From IMG/VR virus record IMGVR_UViG_3300028829_000356, positions 1-37,748 of that record: 37,748 nt of DNA. One strand, 5' to 3'. This DNA is from a virus. The notes below the pieces were generated by a model. The model was not told the DNA's origin. It saw only the letters and a list, made by a program, of their open reading frames with translations, and searched no databases. The translations under genes and the position numbers were made by a program. Each line of letters starts with the position of its first letter. Position 1 is the stretch's first letter. Below are positions 1-7,639 of this stretch, piece after piece.

Positions 1-1669
1 TGAAAACCCTTATGATACATTTAGAGATTGGTATACAAAAGACTATCAATCATTTATTGATTACAACATTAAAGACGTTGAGATAGTTGATGGTTTAGAA
101 GATAAACTAAAACTAATTGAACTAGTCTTAACTATGGCGTATGAGGCCAAAGTAAATTATACAGATGTATTCTCACAAGTAAGAATGTGGGATATGTTAA
201 TTTACAATTATCTAAAAAAAGATAATATTATGATACCACCAAAGGAAGATAATATTAAAGAAGATAAGTACGAAGGTGCTTATGTAAAAGACCCAATCAC
301 TGGTATGCATAACTGGATTGTTTCTTTCGATATAAATTCTCTATATCCACATTTAATTATGCAGTATAATATCTCACCAGAAAAAATCATTGGTGTAAAA
401 CCATCAGGCATTTCAGTTGATAGATTGTTAAATCATGCGACACCGTTGACGCATCTAAAAACTGAAGGCGCCTGTATTACACCAAATGGTGCTATGTTTA
501 AAACAGATAGTCCAGGGTTTCTACCTAGACTTATGGAAAGTATGTATAATGATAGAGTTAAGTTTAAAACTCTTGCGTTTCAAGCAAAGAAAGAATATCA
601 AAAAACAAAAGACCCAAAGACAGCAAAAGAAATATCACGTTGTCATAATATACAATGGGCAAAGAAGATTGCTCTTAACTCGGCTTATGGTGCTATTGGT
701 AATCAATACTTTAGATATTATGATGTAAGACAAGCAACTGCTATTACATCATCTGGTCAATTTGTAATTAGATTTATTGAAAAGAATGTAAATGAATATA
801 TGAATAAGATATTAAAGACACACGATAAGGTTGATTATATTGTTGCGTCAGATACAGATTCAATTTATCTTACGTTAGATAAACTAGTTGAAGCAACTTG
901 TAAAGATAAATCAAAAGCTGATACATTAAAGTTTTTAAACAAAGTTGTTAATAGTAGAATAGAACCTTTTATAGATAAGTGTTTCGCAGAACTTGCTGAA
1001 TACACAAACGCCATTAGTCAAAAAATGGTTATGAAAAGAGAAGTGATCGCTGACAAAGGTATATGGACTGCGAAAAAAAGATATATGTTAAATGTATTAG
1101 ACGAAGAAGGTATTACATTTGAAGAACCTAAACTAAAGATTATGGGTATTGAGGCTGTGAAGTCATCTACACCTGAAGTTTGTAGAGGAAAGATTAAAGA
1201 AGCTATCAAACTTATAATGACTAAAGACGAAGATACACTACAAAAGTTTATCGCAGAATTTAAGAACGAGTTTTATCAAATGACAGCAGAACAAATATCT
1301 TTTCCAAGGTCTTGTAATAACTTAAAGAAATATATGCATGGTAGTAATATCTTTATTAAGGGAACACCTATTCATGTTAAAGGTGCGTTAATATATAATC
1401 ATCAATTAAAACAATTCAAGTTACATAGAAAGTATCCAATAATACAAGAAGGTGATAAGATTAAATTTCTAAAACTAAAAGAAGCTAATCCATTTAAGTT
1501 TGATGTAATAAGTTATGTATCTAAACTACCTAGTGAATTTAAACTACAAGATTATATCGACTATGATATAATGTTTGAAAAAACATTTGTAGACCCTATG
1601 AGTTTTATACTTAATTCTATTGGTTGGTCTACCGAGAAGACAGCTAGTTTGGAGGACTTCTTTGTCTAG
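1..1669 (+). CDS. 43: DNA polymerase, T4 gp43-like family B (5' truncated by window)
   Basis: Replicative DNA polymerase of the T4 gp43 family; the reading frame is open from base 2, so the start and most of the exonuclease domain lie upstream of the window. The visible part opens in the Exo III region (YNIKDVEIVD near bases 59-88). It then shows polymerase motif A (FDINSLYP, catalytic Asp codon 329-331), motif B (KKIALNSAYGAIGNQY) and motif C (ASDTDSIYL, Asp codons 851-853 and 857-859). All three are intact, so the enzyme looks active. The C-terminus ends SLEDFFV, which resembles the sliding-clamp-binding tail of T4/RB69 gp43. About 556 residues are visible, and the family is near 900. An internal ATG at 134 is not the true start. 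The 3' end overlaps the next small gene. Confidence 0.96.
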   Translation, partial: ENPYDTFRDWYTKDYQSFIDYNIKDVEIVDGLEDKLKLIELVLTMAYEAKVNYTDVFSQVRMWDMLIYNYLKKDNIMIPPKEDNIKEDKYEGAYVKDPITGMHNWIVSFDINSLYPHLIMQYNISPEKIIGVKPSGISVDRLLNHATPLTHLKTEGACITPNGAMFKTDSPGFLPRLMESMYNDRVKFKTLAFQAKKEYQKTKDPKTAKEISRCHNIQWAKKIALNSAYGAIGNQYFRYYDVRQATAITSSGQFVIRFIEKNVNEYMNKILKTHDKVDYIVASDTDSIYLTLDKLVEATCKDKSKADTLKFLNKVVNSRIEPFIDKCFAELAEYTNAISQKMVMKREVIADKGIWTAKKRYMLNVLDEEGITFEEPKLKIMGIEAVKSSTPEVCRGKIKEAIKLIMTKDEDTLQKFIAEFKNEFYQMTAEQISFPRSCNNLKKYMHGSNIFIKGTPIHVKGALIYNHQLKQFKLHRKYPIIQEGDKIKFLKLKEANPFKFDVISYVSKLPSEFKLQDYIDYDIMFEKTFVDPMSFILNSIGWSTEKTASLEDFFV

Positions 1670-1808
1670 TTTTTTCATAGCAATAATCTGCGCACATTGG
1701 GGATTCGCCACTGGTAATCTTCTTGCGATAAAAACAGATTGGACTATACCTAGATTTTTAATAATAATTTTATTGATAAGATATTTTTTTTTAACTTATG
1801 GAATTTAA
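1662..1808 (+). CDS. Small membrane protein, TTG start inside the end of gene 43
   Basis: A 48-residue protein of unknown function, overlapping the last codons of gene 43 in another frame. The longer frame has an ATG at 1620, but I prefer TTG at 1662 because a GGAGGA ribosome-binding site (1651-1656) lies 5 bases upstream of it, while the ATG has none. From the TTG it begins SSFFIAIICAHWGF and ends with IPRFLIIILLIRYFF, giving two short hydrophobic stretches and very little else. Its end overlaps the start of the MT-A70 gene at 1798. The ideal ribosome-binding site supports translation, but I recognise no homologue. Confidence 0.6.
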   Translation: MSSFFIAIICAHWGFATGNLLAIKTDWTIPRFLIIILLIRYFFLTYGI

Positions 1809-2334
1809 CACAAACAAAAAACATGGAGTAATATATGCTGACCCACCTTGGTATTTTAAAACGTTTAGTAACAAAGGAAAGGATAAAAGTCCTGAAAGAC
1901 ATTATCCTTGTATGTCTCTCACTGACATTATTCGGTTACCTGTTGGTGACCTTGCTAAGGACGATGCAGTCCTTTTAATGTGGGTAGTTGATCCACTATT
2001 AGACCAGGCGTTTAAGGTTATAGACGCCTGGGGTTTTAAGTATAAGACAGTAGGTTTTACATGGGCGAAAACGAATCGAACTAAAATGGGTTTCTTTACG
2101 GGTCTAGGTTACTGGACTAGAGGTAATCCAGAAATGTGTTTACTCGCTACAAGGGGTAAACCTAAAAGGCTAAATAAGAGTATACCACAATTAGTGGTTG
2201 ATCAAAGACGAGAACACAGTAGAAAACCAGATATAGTATATGACCATATTGAGAAGATGTTACCAGGACCTTATATTGAACTATTTGCGAGAAGAACAAG
2301 ACCTGGTTGGACAAGTTGGGGGAATGAAGTTTGA
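1798..2334 (+). CDS. MT-A70 family N6-adenine DNA methyltransferase
   Basis: Predicted S-adenosylmethionine-dependent N6-adenine methyltransferase of the MT-A70 family. The catalytic DPPW motif is at residues 15-18 (YADPPWYF), followed by the family's WGFKYKT region, a GLGYWTRGNPE segment and a C-terminal EKMLPGPYIELFARR block. At 178 residues it is a compact, single-domain member without a target-recognition extension. Phages commonly use such enzymes to modify their own DNA against restriction; that role is inferred. It is the first of three methyltransferases in a row (with the genes at 2413 and 3569). Its start overlaps the preceding small membrane protein by 11 bases. Confidence 0.93.
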   Translation: MEFNTNKKHGVIYADPPWYFKTFSNKGKDKSPERHYPCMSLTDIIRLPVGDLAKDDAVLLMWVVDPLLDQAFKVIDAWGFKYKTVGFTWAKTNRTKMGFFTGLGYWTRGNPEMCLLATRGKPKRLNKSIPQLVVDQRREHSRKPDIVYDHIEKMLPGPYIELFARRTRPGWTSWGNEV

Positions 2335-2342
2335 TCTTACAC

Positions 2343-2371
2343 TTGACATTAGTCTTATTATATGTTATACT
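2343..2371 (+). promoter_or_regulatory. Sigma70-type promoter upstream of the cytosine methyltransferase
   Basis: A TTGACA box (2343-2348) and TATACT box (2366-2371) are separated by exactly 17 bases, in the 78-base gap before the gene at 2413. Expected transcription start is near 2378. The same arrangement recurs before uvsX, the HAD nucleotidase and the primase, so it is probably the early, host-polymerase promoter class. Confidence 0.75.
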
Positions 2372-2412
2372 AGGGTATAGTTTTGTCATATGGCTACTAA
2401 TAAAATGGAATA

Positions 2413-3576
2413 ATGAACAATTATAAAAGATATACTTTACAAGATACATTAGATAGTGAGAAAAGATCACTATTCAATGTGTTATCAACTTTCGCTGGTG
2501 GTGGTGGTTCATCAACTGGTTATAGATTGGCTGGTGGTAAGATACTTGCGATCAATGAATTTGTACCAGAGGCGCAAAACACTTATAAAGAAAACTATCC
2601 TGACACTACAATTGTGCCAGGCGATATTAAAAAATTGACAGGCACGTTTCTTATGGAACAGGCTGGGATTAAAGTTGGTGAGTTAGACTTATTAGATGGC
2701 TCTCCTCCTTGTTCAGCGTTCAGTATGGCGGGTTCAGTATCACATGGTAAGGGTAATACACATGAAGATGCGTTTGGTAAAAAGAAAAAGTATTCAGATA
2801 TAGAAGGTGTAGAGAATGTCGAAGATTTATTCTTTGAATTTTTAAGAGTGGCTAAAGATATAAAACCAAAAGTTATTATTGGTGAGAATGTTGAAGGTTT
2901 GACAATGGGTGAAGCCAAAGAGTATTTTCACAAGATACAAAATACATTTGAAGCAATTGGTTATCATATAGTTGCTGATGTATTAGACTCAAGTTATTTT
3001 GGTGTACCACAATCTCGTAAAAGATGTTTCTTCATAGGTGTAAGAGAAGATGTTGCTGAGAAAGTTGGTATAAACTTTATGACTATGTATCAATTGTATC
3101 CTGATAAGAATGATTTTAGAACTACACTTGGTGAAGCGATTAGTGATATTACAAACACAGATGAAGAAGAACTAAAACTTTTGAGAGATGCTCTAGGTCC
3201 AGAAAAGGCTGTTGGTAAAACATTGGCAAAAATGCCACTTGATCCTGACAAAGTATTAACAGGTATGGATTACCACGAGAAAGGTCATCACTTTAATTTA
3301 AAGAGAAGTAGTTTAAGAAAACCTTGTCCAACAATTACTGCGATGGGTAATTTACCAGGTGTTGCTGGTACTTGTCACCCACTAGATAATAGAAAGTTTA
3401 CTATAAAAGAATTGAAAAGAATTATGTCATTACCTGAAGACTTTAAATTGACAGGTAAACATAAACAACAATCAGAACGGATAGGTCGTATGGTTCCACC
3501 GTTAATGATGAAGGCTCTCGCAGAGAGTGTATATAACAAAGTGTTAAAGCCATACAAGGAGTTAAACAATGACTAA
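2413..3576 (+). CDS. C5-cytosine DNA methyltransferase (Dcm-like)
   Basis: S-adenosylmethionine-dependent 5-methylcytosine DNA methyltransferase, 387 residues. Motifs appear in canonical order: motif I FAGGGGSSTGY, catalytic motif IV GSPPCSAFS with Cys100, motif VI GENVEGL, motif VIII QSRKRCFFIGVR, and a C-terminal motif X (RMVPPLMMKALAESVYN). Residues between VIII and the C-terminus (about 215-290) form the likely target-recognition region; its sequence specificity cannot be read. No restriction endonuclease partner is visible, so it looks like an orphan enzyme, plausibly for protection of phage DNA. The gene follows a strong TTGACA/TATACT promoter and overlaps the next gene by 8 bases. A clear Shine-Dalgarno sequence is not evident before the ATG. 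Confidence 0.95.
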   Translation: MNNYKRYTLQDTLDSEKRSLFNVLSTFAGGGGSSTGYRLAGGKILAINEFVPEAQNTYKENYPDTTIVPGDIKKLTGTFLMEQAGIKVGELDLLDGSPPCSAFSMAGSVSHGKGNTHEDAFGKKKKYSDIEGVENVEDLFFEFLRVAKDIKPKVIIGENVEGLTMGEAKEYFHKIQNTFEAIGYHIVADVLDSSYFGVPQSRKRCFFIGVREDVAEKVGINFMTMYQLYPDKNDFRTTLGEAISDITNTDEEELKLLRDALGPEKAVGKTLAKMPLDPDKVLTGMDYHEKGHHFNLKRSSLRKPCPTITAMGNLPGVAGTCHPLDNRKFTIKELKRIMSLPEDFKLTGKHKQQSERIGRMVPPLMMKALAESVYNKVLKPYKELNND

Positions 3577-4246
3577 ATTTACTTTTGCTACAAGTAAAGA
3601 AGGCTTCGATAATCACATAGATAAATCTGTTCGTGGTTATAGTCACTTATGGGGCGATATACTTAACCTATCAAAATACTTTGTAGAAGACTATACACAA
3701 GTTGTTGATATGGGTTGTTCATCAGGTAAACTATTAAAAGGCATGATAGATCAAAACAATAAGAATATTCCTCACGCACAATATACAGGTATAGAAATAG
3801 AAGAAGATTTTTTTGGTGACTATCCACATGACGAGGAGAAGTATCATCAACTAAATTATTTCAGAGGTGATGTAAGAGAGTTTGATTTTCAAAACTGTTC
3901 TTTGGTTACTTCTATATTTACTTTACAATTTATGTCACCTAAAGACAGACAAGAGATTATTAATAAAATCTACAAAGGTCTTAACACAGGTGGTGCGTTT
4001 ATCTTTTCAGAAAAAACTTTTAGTTGTAATCCAAGGGTACAAGACATGATGACCTTTATGTTTTACGATTATAAAAGACAACACTTTTCTGATAAAGAAA
4101 TACTTGACAAAGAAGTAACTTTAAGACACATGATGAAACCAAATACAAAAACTGAATTGTATAAAATGGTACAAGATGCTGGCTTTGAAATACATACTTT
4201 TTGGCAGAACTTTAATTTCGTTGGTATTGTTGCGTTAAAGAAATAA
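3569..4246 (+). CDS. CmoA-like SAM-dependent methyltransferase-fold protein
   Basis: A 225-residue class I Rossmann methyltransferase-fold protein that resembles CmoA (carboxy-SAM synthase for wobble-uridine tRNA modification) along its whole length. CmoA-like blocks include SVRGYSHL, the SAM-binding VVDMGCSSGKL, FTLQFMSPKDRQ, KIYKGLNTGGAFIFSEK, and the C-terminal FNFVGIVALKK. From memory of E. coli CmoA, the residue matching Arg199, which contacts the extra carboxylate of carboxy-SAM, appears to be Glu182 here. Substrate use may therefore differ. No CmoB partner is present in the window, so it could serve a host CmoB, use plain SAM, or do something else. It overlaps dcm by 8 bases and is probably co-transcribed with it. 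Confidence 0.85.
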   Translation: MTKFTFATSKEGFDNHIDKSVRGYSHLWGDILNLSKYFVEDYTQVVDMGCSSGKLLKGMIDQNNKNIPHAQYTGIEIEEDFFGDYPHDEEKYHQLNYFRGDVREFDFQNCSLVTSIFTLQFMSPKDRQEIINKIYKGLNTGGAFIFSEKTFSCNPRVQDMMTFMFYDYKRQHFSDKEILDKEVTLRHMMKPNTKTELYKMVQDAGFEIHTFWQNFNFVGIVALKK

Positions 4247-4252
4247 TAAATA
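4245..4252 (+). promoter_or_regulatory. Possible T4-type late promoter (AATAAATA)
   Basis: AATAAATA ends 5 bases before the ATG at 4258 and overlaps the stop of the previous gene. It differs from the consensus TATAAATA at the first base. The spacing to the start codon matches the stronger late boxes at 21889 and 26587, which would give an almost leaderless transcript. In DNA this AT-rich a chance match is quite possible. Confidence 0.35.
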
Positions 4253-4257
4253 TTTCT

Positions 4258-4575
4258 ATGGCAATACCAAAAACGAAATACGAAGAACTAAAAGAGTATT
4301 ACGACTATCAAAGAAAGATAGCATATAACAAAGAACTAATTTATCACATGGCTGATAGATTTCAAAACAGAGTATATAATGACTTTGGTATGGTTTCGTT
4401 AGAGAAGTTAAAAGAAATATTATGGACAAGAGTACAACCTGAAGACTATGAAGAGCCTAGAAAAGGTTATGTACCAGTGGATCCAAAATTAAGAATTGAG
4501 GGTGAGACTAAACCACACTTACCAACACTATATTATGATAAAGAAATGGACAATGACACCGACTTTAAGACTTGA
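4258..4575 (+). CDS. Hypothetical protein, 105 residues
   Basis: Unknown function. The protein is hydrophilic and tyrosine-rich, with no signal peptide or membrane segment. It starts MAIPKTKYEELKEYYDYQ, has a central helical KLKEILWTRVQPEDYEEP stretch, and ends in an acidic tail. It shares the short string LWTRV with the C-terminus of the unrelated small gene at 7309, which may be chance. It sits between the methyltransferase block and uvsX, and its last bases overlap the -35 box of the uvsX promoter. There is no Shine-Dalgarno sequence; a late-type box lies immediately upstream. Confidence 0.75.
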   Translation: MAIPKTKYEELKEYYDYQRKIAYNKELIYHMADRFQNRVYNDFGMVSLEKLKEILWTRVQPEDYEEPRKGYVPVDPKLRIEGETKPHLPTLYYDKEMDNDTDFKT

Positions 4576-4600
4576 CATTTTAAGAAGAATGATATATAAT
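4572..4600 (+). promoter_or_regulatory. Consensus sigma70 promoter for uvsX
   Basis: TTGACA (4572-4577), a 17-base spacer and TATAAT (4595-4600) form a perfect consensus promoter. Transcription would begin near 4607, followed by GGAGGA (4617-4622) and the uvsX ATG at 4629. This is the strongest promoter I can see in the window and fits early, high-level expression of the recombinase and downstream helicase. Confidence 0.88.
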
Positions 4601-4628
4601 AAGAACAATAATTTATGGAGGAATTGAA

Positions 4629-5660
4629 ATGAGTGATTTTTTAAAAGATATAATTAAAGAAACTGGCAACGAATATGCTGGTTTAGTAAGTGATGGTATT
4701 GACAGTGCTGATGTAACAAGTTTTATAGACACTGGTTCATATTCTTTCAACGCATTACTATCTGGTAGTATCTATGGTGGTATGCCAGGAAACAAGATTA
4801 CAGCAATCGCTGGTGAAGCCGCAACAGGTAAAACATTTTTCGCACTAGGTATATGTAAAGCATTTTTAGATAAGGATCCTGATGCAGGTATTATTTACTT
4901 TGAATCAGAAAGTGCCATCTCAAAAGAAATGATTGAGAGTAGAGGTATTGATTCTAAAAGAATGGTTATCGTGCCAGTTGCCACAGTACAAGAATTTAGA
5001 AGTCAATCAATAAAAATATTAGACAAGTATATAGAACAAGCAGAGAAGACTAGAAAACCTTTGATGTTTGTACTAGACAGTTTAGGTATGTTATCGACTA
5101 CAAAAGAAATGGAAGATACTGCCGCTGGTAAAGAAACAAGAGATATGACTAGATCACAAATAGTCAAGTCAACATTTAGAGTATTAACATTGAAACTTGG
5201 TAAAGCAAACATACCAATGATTATGACTAACCACACATATGATGTCATAGGTTCAATGTTCCCTCAAAAAGAAATGGGCGGTGGTAGTGGTTTAAAATAC
5301 GCAGCCTCATCAATCATCTATCTTGGTAAAAGAAAAGACAAAGAAGGCACCGAGGTCGTTGGAAACATTATACATTGTAAAAATTTTAAATCTAGGTTAA
5401 CAAAAGAAAACGCACAAATAGATGTAAAACTTACTTACAAAAAAGGTTTAGACAAATATTATGGTCTTATAGAACTCGGTGAAGAAGCTGGTATCTTTAA
5501 GAAAGTATCTACAAGATATGAAATGCCAGATGGGTCTAAAGTCTTTGGTAAGAACATCAACGATAATCCAGAGAAATATTTTACAAAGGAAGTGTTAGAC
5601 AAAATAGATGAACAAGCAAAACGAAAATTCCAATACGGATCAGACGAAGAAGACGAATAA
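4629..5660 (+). CDS. uvsX: UvsX-like RecA-family recombinase
   Basis: RecA/RAD51-family strand-exchange protein of the T4 UvsX type, 343 residues, used for recombination-dependent replication and repair. It shows Walker A GEAATGKT (residues 62-69), an [13 protein letters not shown] strand carrying the catalytic Glu region, Walker [12 protein letters not shown], and an [10 protein letters not shown] segment followed by a glycine-rich [11 protein letters not shown] loop. The C-terminus is acidic (GSDEEDE), typical of UvsX/RecA. It has an ideal promoter and ribosome-binding site. The downstream gene begins inside its last 53 bases in another frame, and the gp41 helicase follows, the order I expect in marine T4-like phages. 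Confidence 0.95.
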   Translation: MSDFLKDIIKETGNEYAGLVSDGIDSADVTSFIDTGSYSFNALLSGSIYGGMPGNKITAIAGEAATGKTFFALGICKAFLDKDPDAGIIYFESESAISKEMIESRGIDSKRMVIVPVATVQEFRSQSIKILDKYIEQAEKTRKPLMFVLDSLGMLSTTKEMEDTAAGKETRDMTRSQIVKSTFRVLTLKLGKANIPMIMTNHTYDVIGSMFPQKEMGGGSGLKYAASSIIYLGKRKDKEGTEVVGNIIHCKNFKSRLTKENAQIDVKLTYKKGLDKYYGLIELGEEAGIFKKVSTRYEMPDGSKVFGKNINDNPEKYFTKEVLDKIDEQAKRKFQYGSDEEDE

Positions 5661-5937
5661 ACGATACGCCTTTGCTCAAAGAAAAGGCGATGACTTTAGT
5701 TGCTTAAAAATACTTGACGGACAATACGAAGGTATTATCTACAAGTATAATGAAGTAAAGTTTTCTCAAACTGAAAATGCGAATGGTGAAATACCTTTAA
5801 AGTTTACCTATGATGTTATGACTAATCCTAATGAGGAAGATGTTAATTCAGAAGACTTTAGAAATTACATAGGCGATATATTAGTTGAATGTGTTGATGA
5901 ACAATTACAAAGTGGAAAGTTACAAATAAATGAATGA
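5608..5937 (+). CDS. Conserved hypothetical protein between uvsX and gp41
   Basis: Unknown function, 109 residues. The body (from about residue 18, [20 protein letters not shown]) looks like a small alpha/beta domain with an acidic C-terminal half; there is no signal peptide or membrane span. The first 17 residues are low-complexity N/Q/K/T and overlap the end of uvsX in another frame, so the true start is uncertain. Its position between recombinase and helicase suggests a replication or recombination accessory role, possibly analogous to UvsY or a helicase loader. I see no motif that proves this. Confidence 0.75.
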   Translation: MNKQNENSNTDQTKKTNKRYAFAQRKGDDFSCLKILDGQYEGIIYKYNEVKFSQTENANGEIPLKFTYDVMTNPNEEDVNSEDFRNYIGDILVECVDEQLQSGKLQINE

Positions 5938-7309
5938 TAGAATAGAAAATACAATATTAAATAATCTTTTCTTTAATGAAGCATTTACAAGAAAGACTAT
6001 TCCATTTCTTAAAGAATTATACTTTACTAAACGTGAAGAAAAAATATTGTTCTCAGAAATACATAAATTTCTACACACATATAATAATCTTCCTACAAAA
6101 GAAGCTATCTTAATTGAACTTAATAATAGAAAAGATTTAAACGAAGAAGAATACAAGATCACAAAAGAGTTAGTTAATAGTATTACACAAGAAGATGTGG
6201 ATTTAAAATGGTTAACAGATACGACAGAAAAGTTTTGTAAAGATAGAGCTGTTCATAATGCTGTATTAGAAGGTATCAAAATTTTAGATGGTAAAGATAA
6301 AACAAGATCGCCAGAAGCGTTACCTAGTTTATTAGGCGATGCGTTAGGGGTAAGTTTTGATAAACACGTTGGACATGATTACATAGAAGATGCTCAAGCT
6401 AGATTTGATTGGTACCATACTAAAGAAAAAAGATATCCATTTGATTTATCATACTTCAATAGAATTACAAAAGGTGGTATACCAAGTAAGACTTTGAATA
6501 TCGCATTGGCTGGTACTGGTGTTGGTAAGTCTTTGTTTATGTGTCATGCCGCATCAGCATTCTTAACACAAGGTCTTAATGTATTATACATCACACTAGA
6601 GATGGCTGAAGAACGTATCGCTGAAAGAATAGACGCAAATCTATTTGACATATCAATGGACGATATTAGAAGTATGCCAAAAGAATTATACGAAAACAAA
6701 GTTAAGAAATTAGAAAACAAAACAAATGGTAGATTAGTTATTAAAGAATATCCTACGGCGTCAGCTCATAGTGGTCATTTCAAAGCATTAATAAATGAAC
6801 TAGCATTAAAGAAAAGTTTTAAACCACAAGTGATCTTCATTGATTATCTAAACATCTGTGCTAGTGCAAGGTTTAAAGGTGGTAACATATCATCTTATTT
6901 TTATATCAAAGCAATCGCTGAAGAATTAAGAGGTCTTGCTGTTGAACATGATGTGCCTATATTTAGTGCGACACAAACAACAAGAACTGGGTTTGTAAGT
7001 ACAGATATTGGTTTAGAAGATACATCAGAGTCGTTTGGTTTACCAGCGACTGCTGACTTTATGTTTGCGCTTATGTCAAATGAAGAACTAGAGGGTCTAG
7101 GTCAAATGAAAATAAAACAATTAAAGAATAGATACAATGACCCTGGTATTAATAGATCATTTATTATAGGTGTTGATAGAGCTAAGATGAGACTATATGA
7201 TACTGAAAATTCAGCACAAAATATAGTTGGTGGTAAAGAACTAAAAGAAAAAGAAGATTACCCTACACCTGAGGAAACTTATGAAAAGTTTTCTGATTTT
7301 AAATTATAA
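5930..7309 (+). CDS. 41: Replicative DNA helicase, T4 gp41 / DnaB-like
   Basis: Hexameric 5'-3' replicative helicase of the DnaB/gp41 family, 459 residues. The N-terminal helical domain (about 1-150) precedes a RecA-like motor domain. Walker A is GTGVGKS (195-201), preceded by the T4-like RITKGGIPSKTLNIALAG, then LNVLYITLEMAEERIAER (motif H1a with catalytic Glu). Walker B is VIFIDYLNIC and motif H3 contains FSATQTTRTG; a C-terminal KNRYNDPG stretch follows. It overlaps the preceding gene by 8 bases and is probably in the uvsX operon. With the gp61-like primase at 32540 it would form the primosome. Confidence 0.96.
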   Translation: MNDRIENTILNNLFFNEAFTRKTIPFLKELYFTKREEKILFSEIHKFLHTYNNLPTKEAILIELNNRKDLNEEEYKITKELVNSITQEDVDLKWLTDTTEKFCKDRAVHNAVLEGIKILDGKDKTRSPEALPSLLGDALGVSFDKHVGHDYIEDAQARFDWYHTKEKRYPFDLSYFNRITKGGIPSKTLNIALAGTGVGKSLFMCHAASAFLTQGLNVLYITLEMAEERIAERIDANLFDISMDDIRSMPKELYENKVKKLENKTNGRLVIKEYPTASAHSGHFKALINELALKKSFKPQVIFIDYLNICASARFKGGNISSYFYIKAIAEELRGLAVEHDVPIFSATQTTRTGFVSTDIGLEDTSESFGLPATADFMFALMSNEELEGLGQMKIKQLKNRYNDPGINRSFIIGVDRAKMRLYDTENSAQNIVGGKELKEKEDYPTPEETYEKFSDFKL

Positions 7310-7566
7310 TGGTAAAAAAACAAAAAGTAAGATTTCATAAAGGCGATAGACGACCTAATAATGAACAACCTAATCTATCTTATACAAAGAAGATGGTAAA
7401 GAAAGGTAAGGATATTATATGGCAAGTCATTGAAAGACCAACAAAGAACGTCATAAGCGAGTGCTTCTTTGAAGAAGACGCCCATAAATTAGTTAAGTTT
7501 CAAAACAAACATAAAACATGGCAACCCAATGGTGGCGTACCTAAATTCTTATGGACAAGAGTTTAG
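7309..7566 (+). CDS. Small basic hypothetical protein
   Basis: Unknown function, 85 residues, strongly basic at the N-terminus (VKKQKVRFHKGDRRPNN), then DIIWQVIERPTKNVISECFF and a C-terminal PKFLWTRV. It has no membrane segment. It begins on the last base of the gp41 stop (TAATG), so translation is probably coupled to the helicase. Basic character and position suggest a nucleic-acid-binding accessory of replication, but this is only inference. Confidence 0.75.
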   Translation: MVKKQKVRFHKGDRRPNNEQPNLSYTKKMVKKGKDIIWQVIERPTKNVISECFFEEDAHKLVKFQNKHKTWQPNGGVPKFLWTRV

Positions 7567-7569
7567 TCT

Positions 7570-7577
7570 TATAAATA
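7570..7577 (+). promoter_or_regulatory. T4-type late promoter (TATAAATA)
   Basis: An exact TATAAATA lies just after the end of the replication block, in a 73-base gap, and precedes a long run of tightly packed genes of capsid-protein character (7640-15290). It matches the T4 gp55-dependent late consensus, so it probably marks the switch from early to late transcription. Confidence 0.7.
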
Positions 7578-7639
7578 TAATAAACAAGATTGATTTATAT
7601 GGAAACCGTGAATAGACTTATGGATAAAATGAGAGAGAA

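Noticed and set aside
2324-2380. 18-residue frame after the MT-A70 gene
   Set aside because: It lies across a clear TTGACA-N17-TATACT promoter; the sequence is better explained as regulatory.
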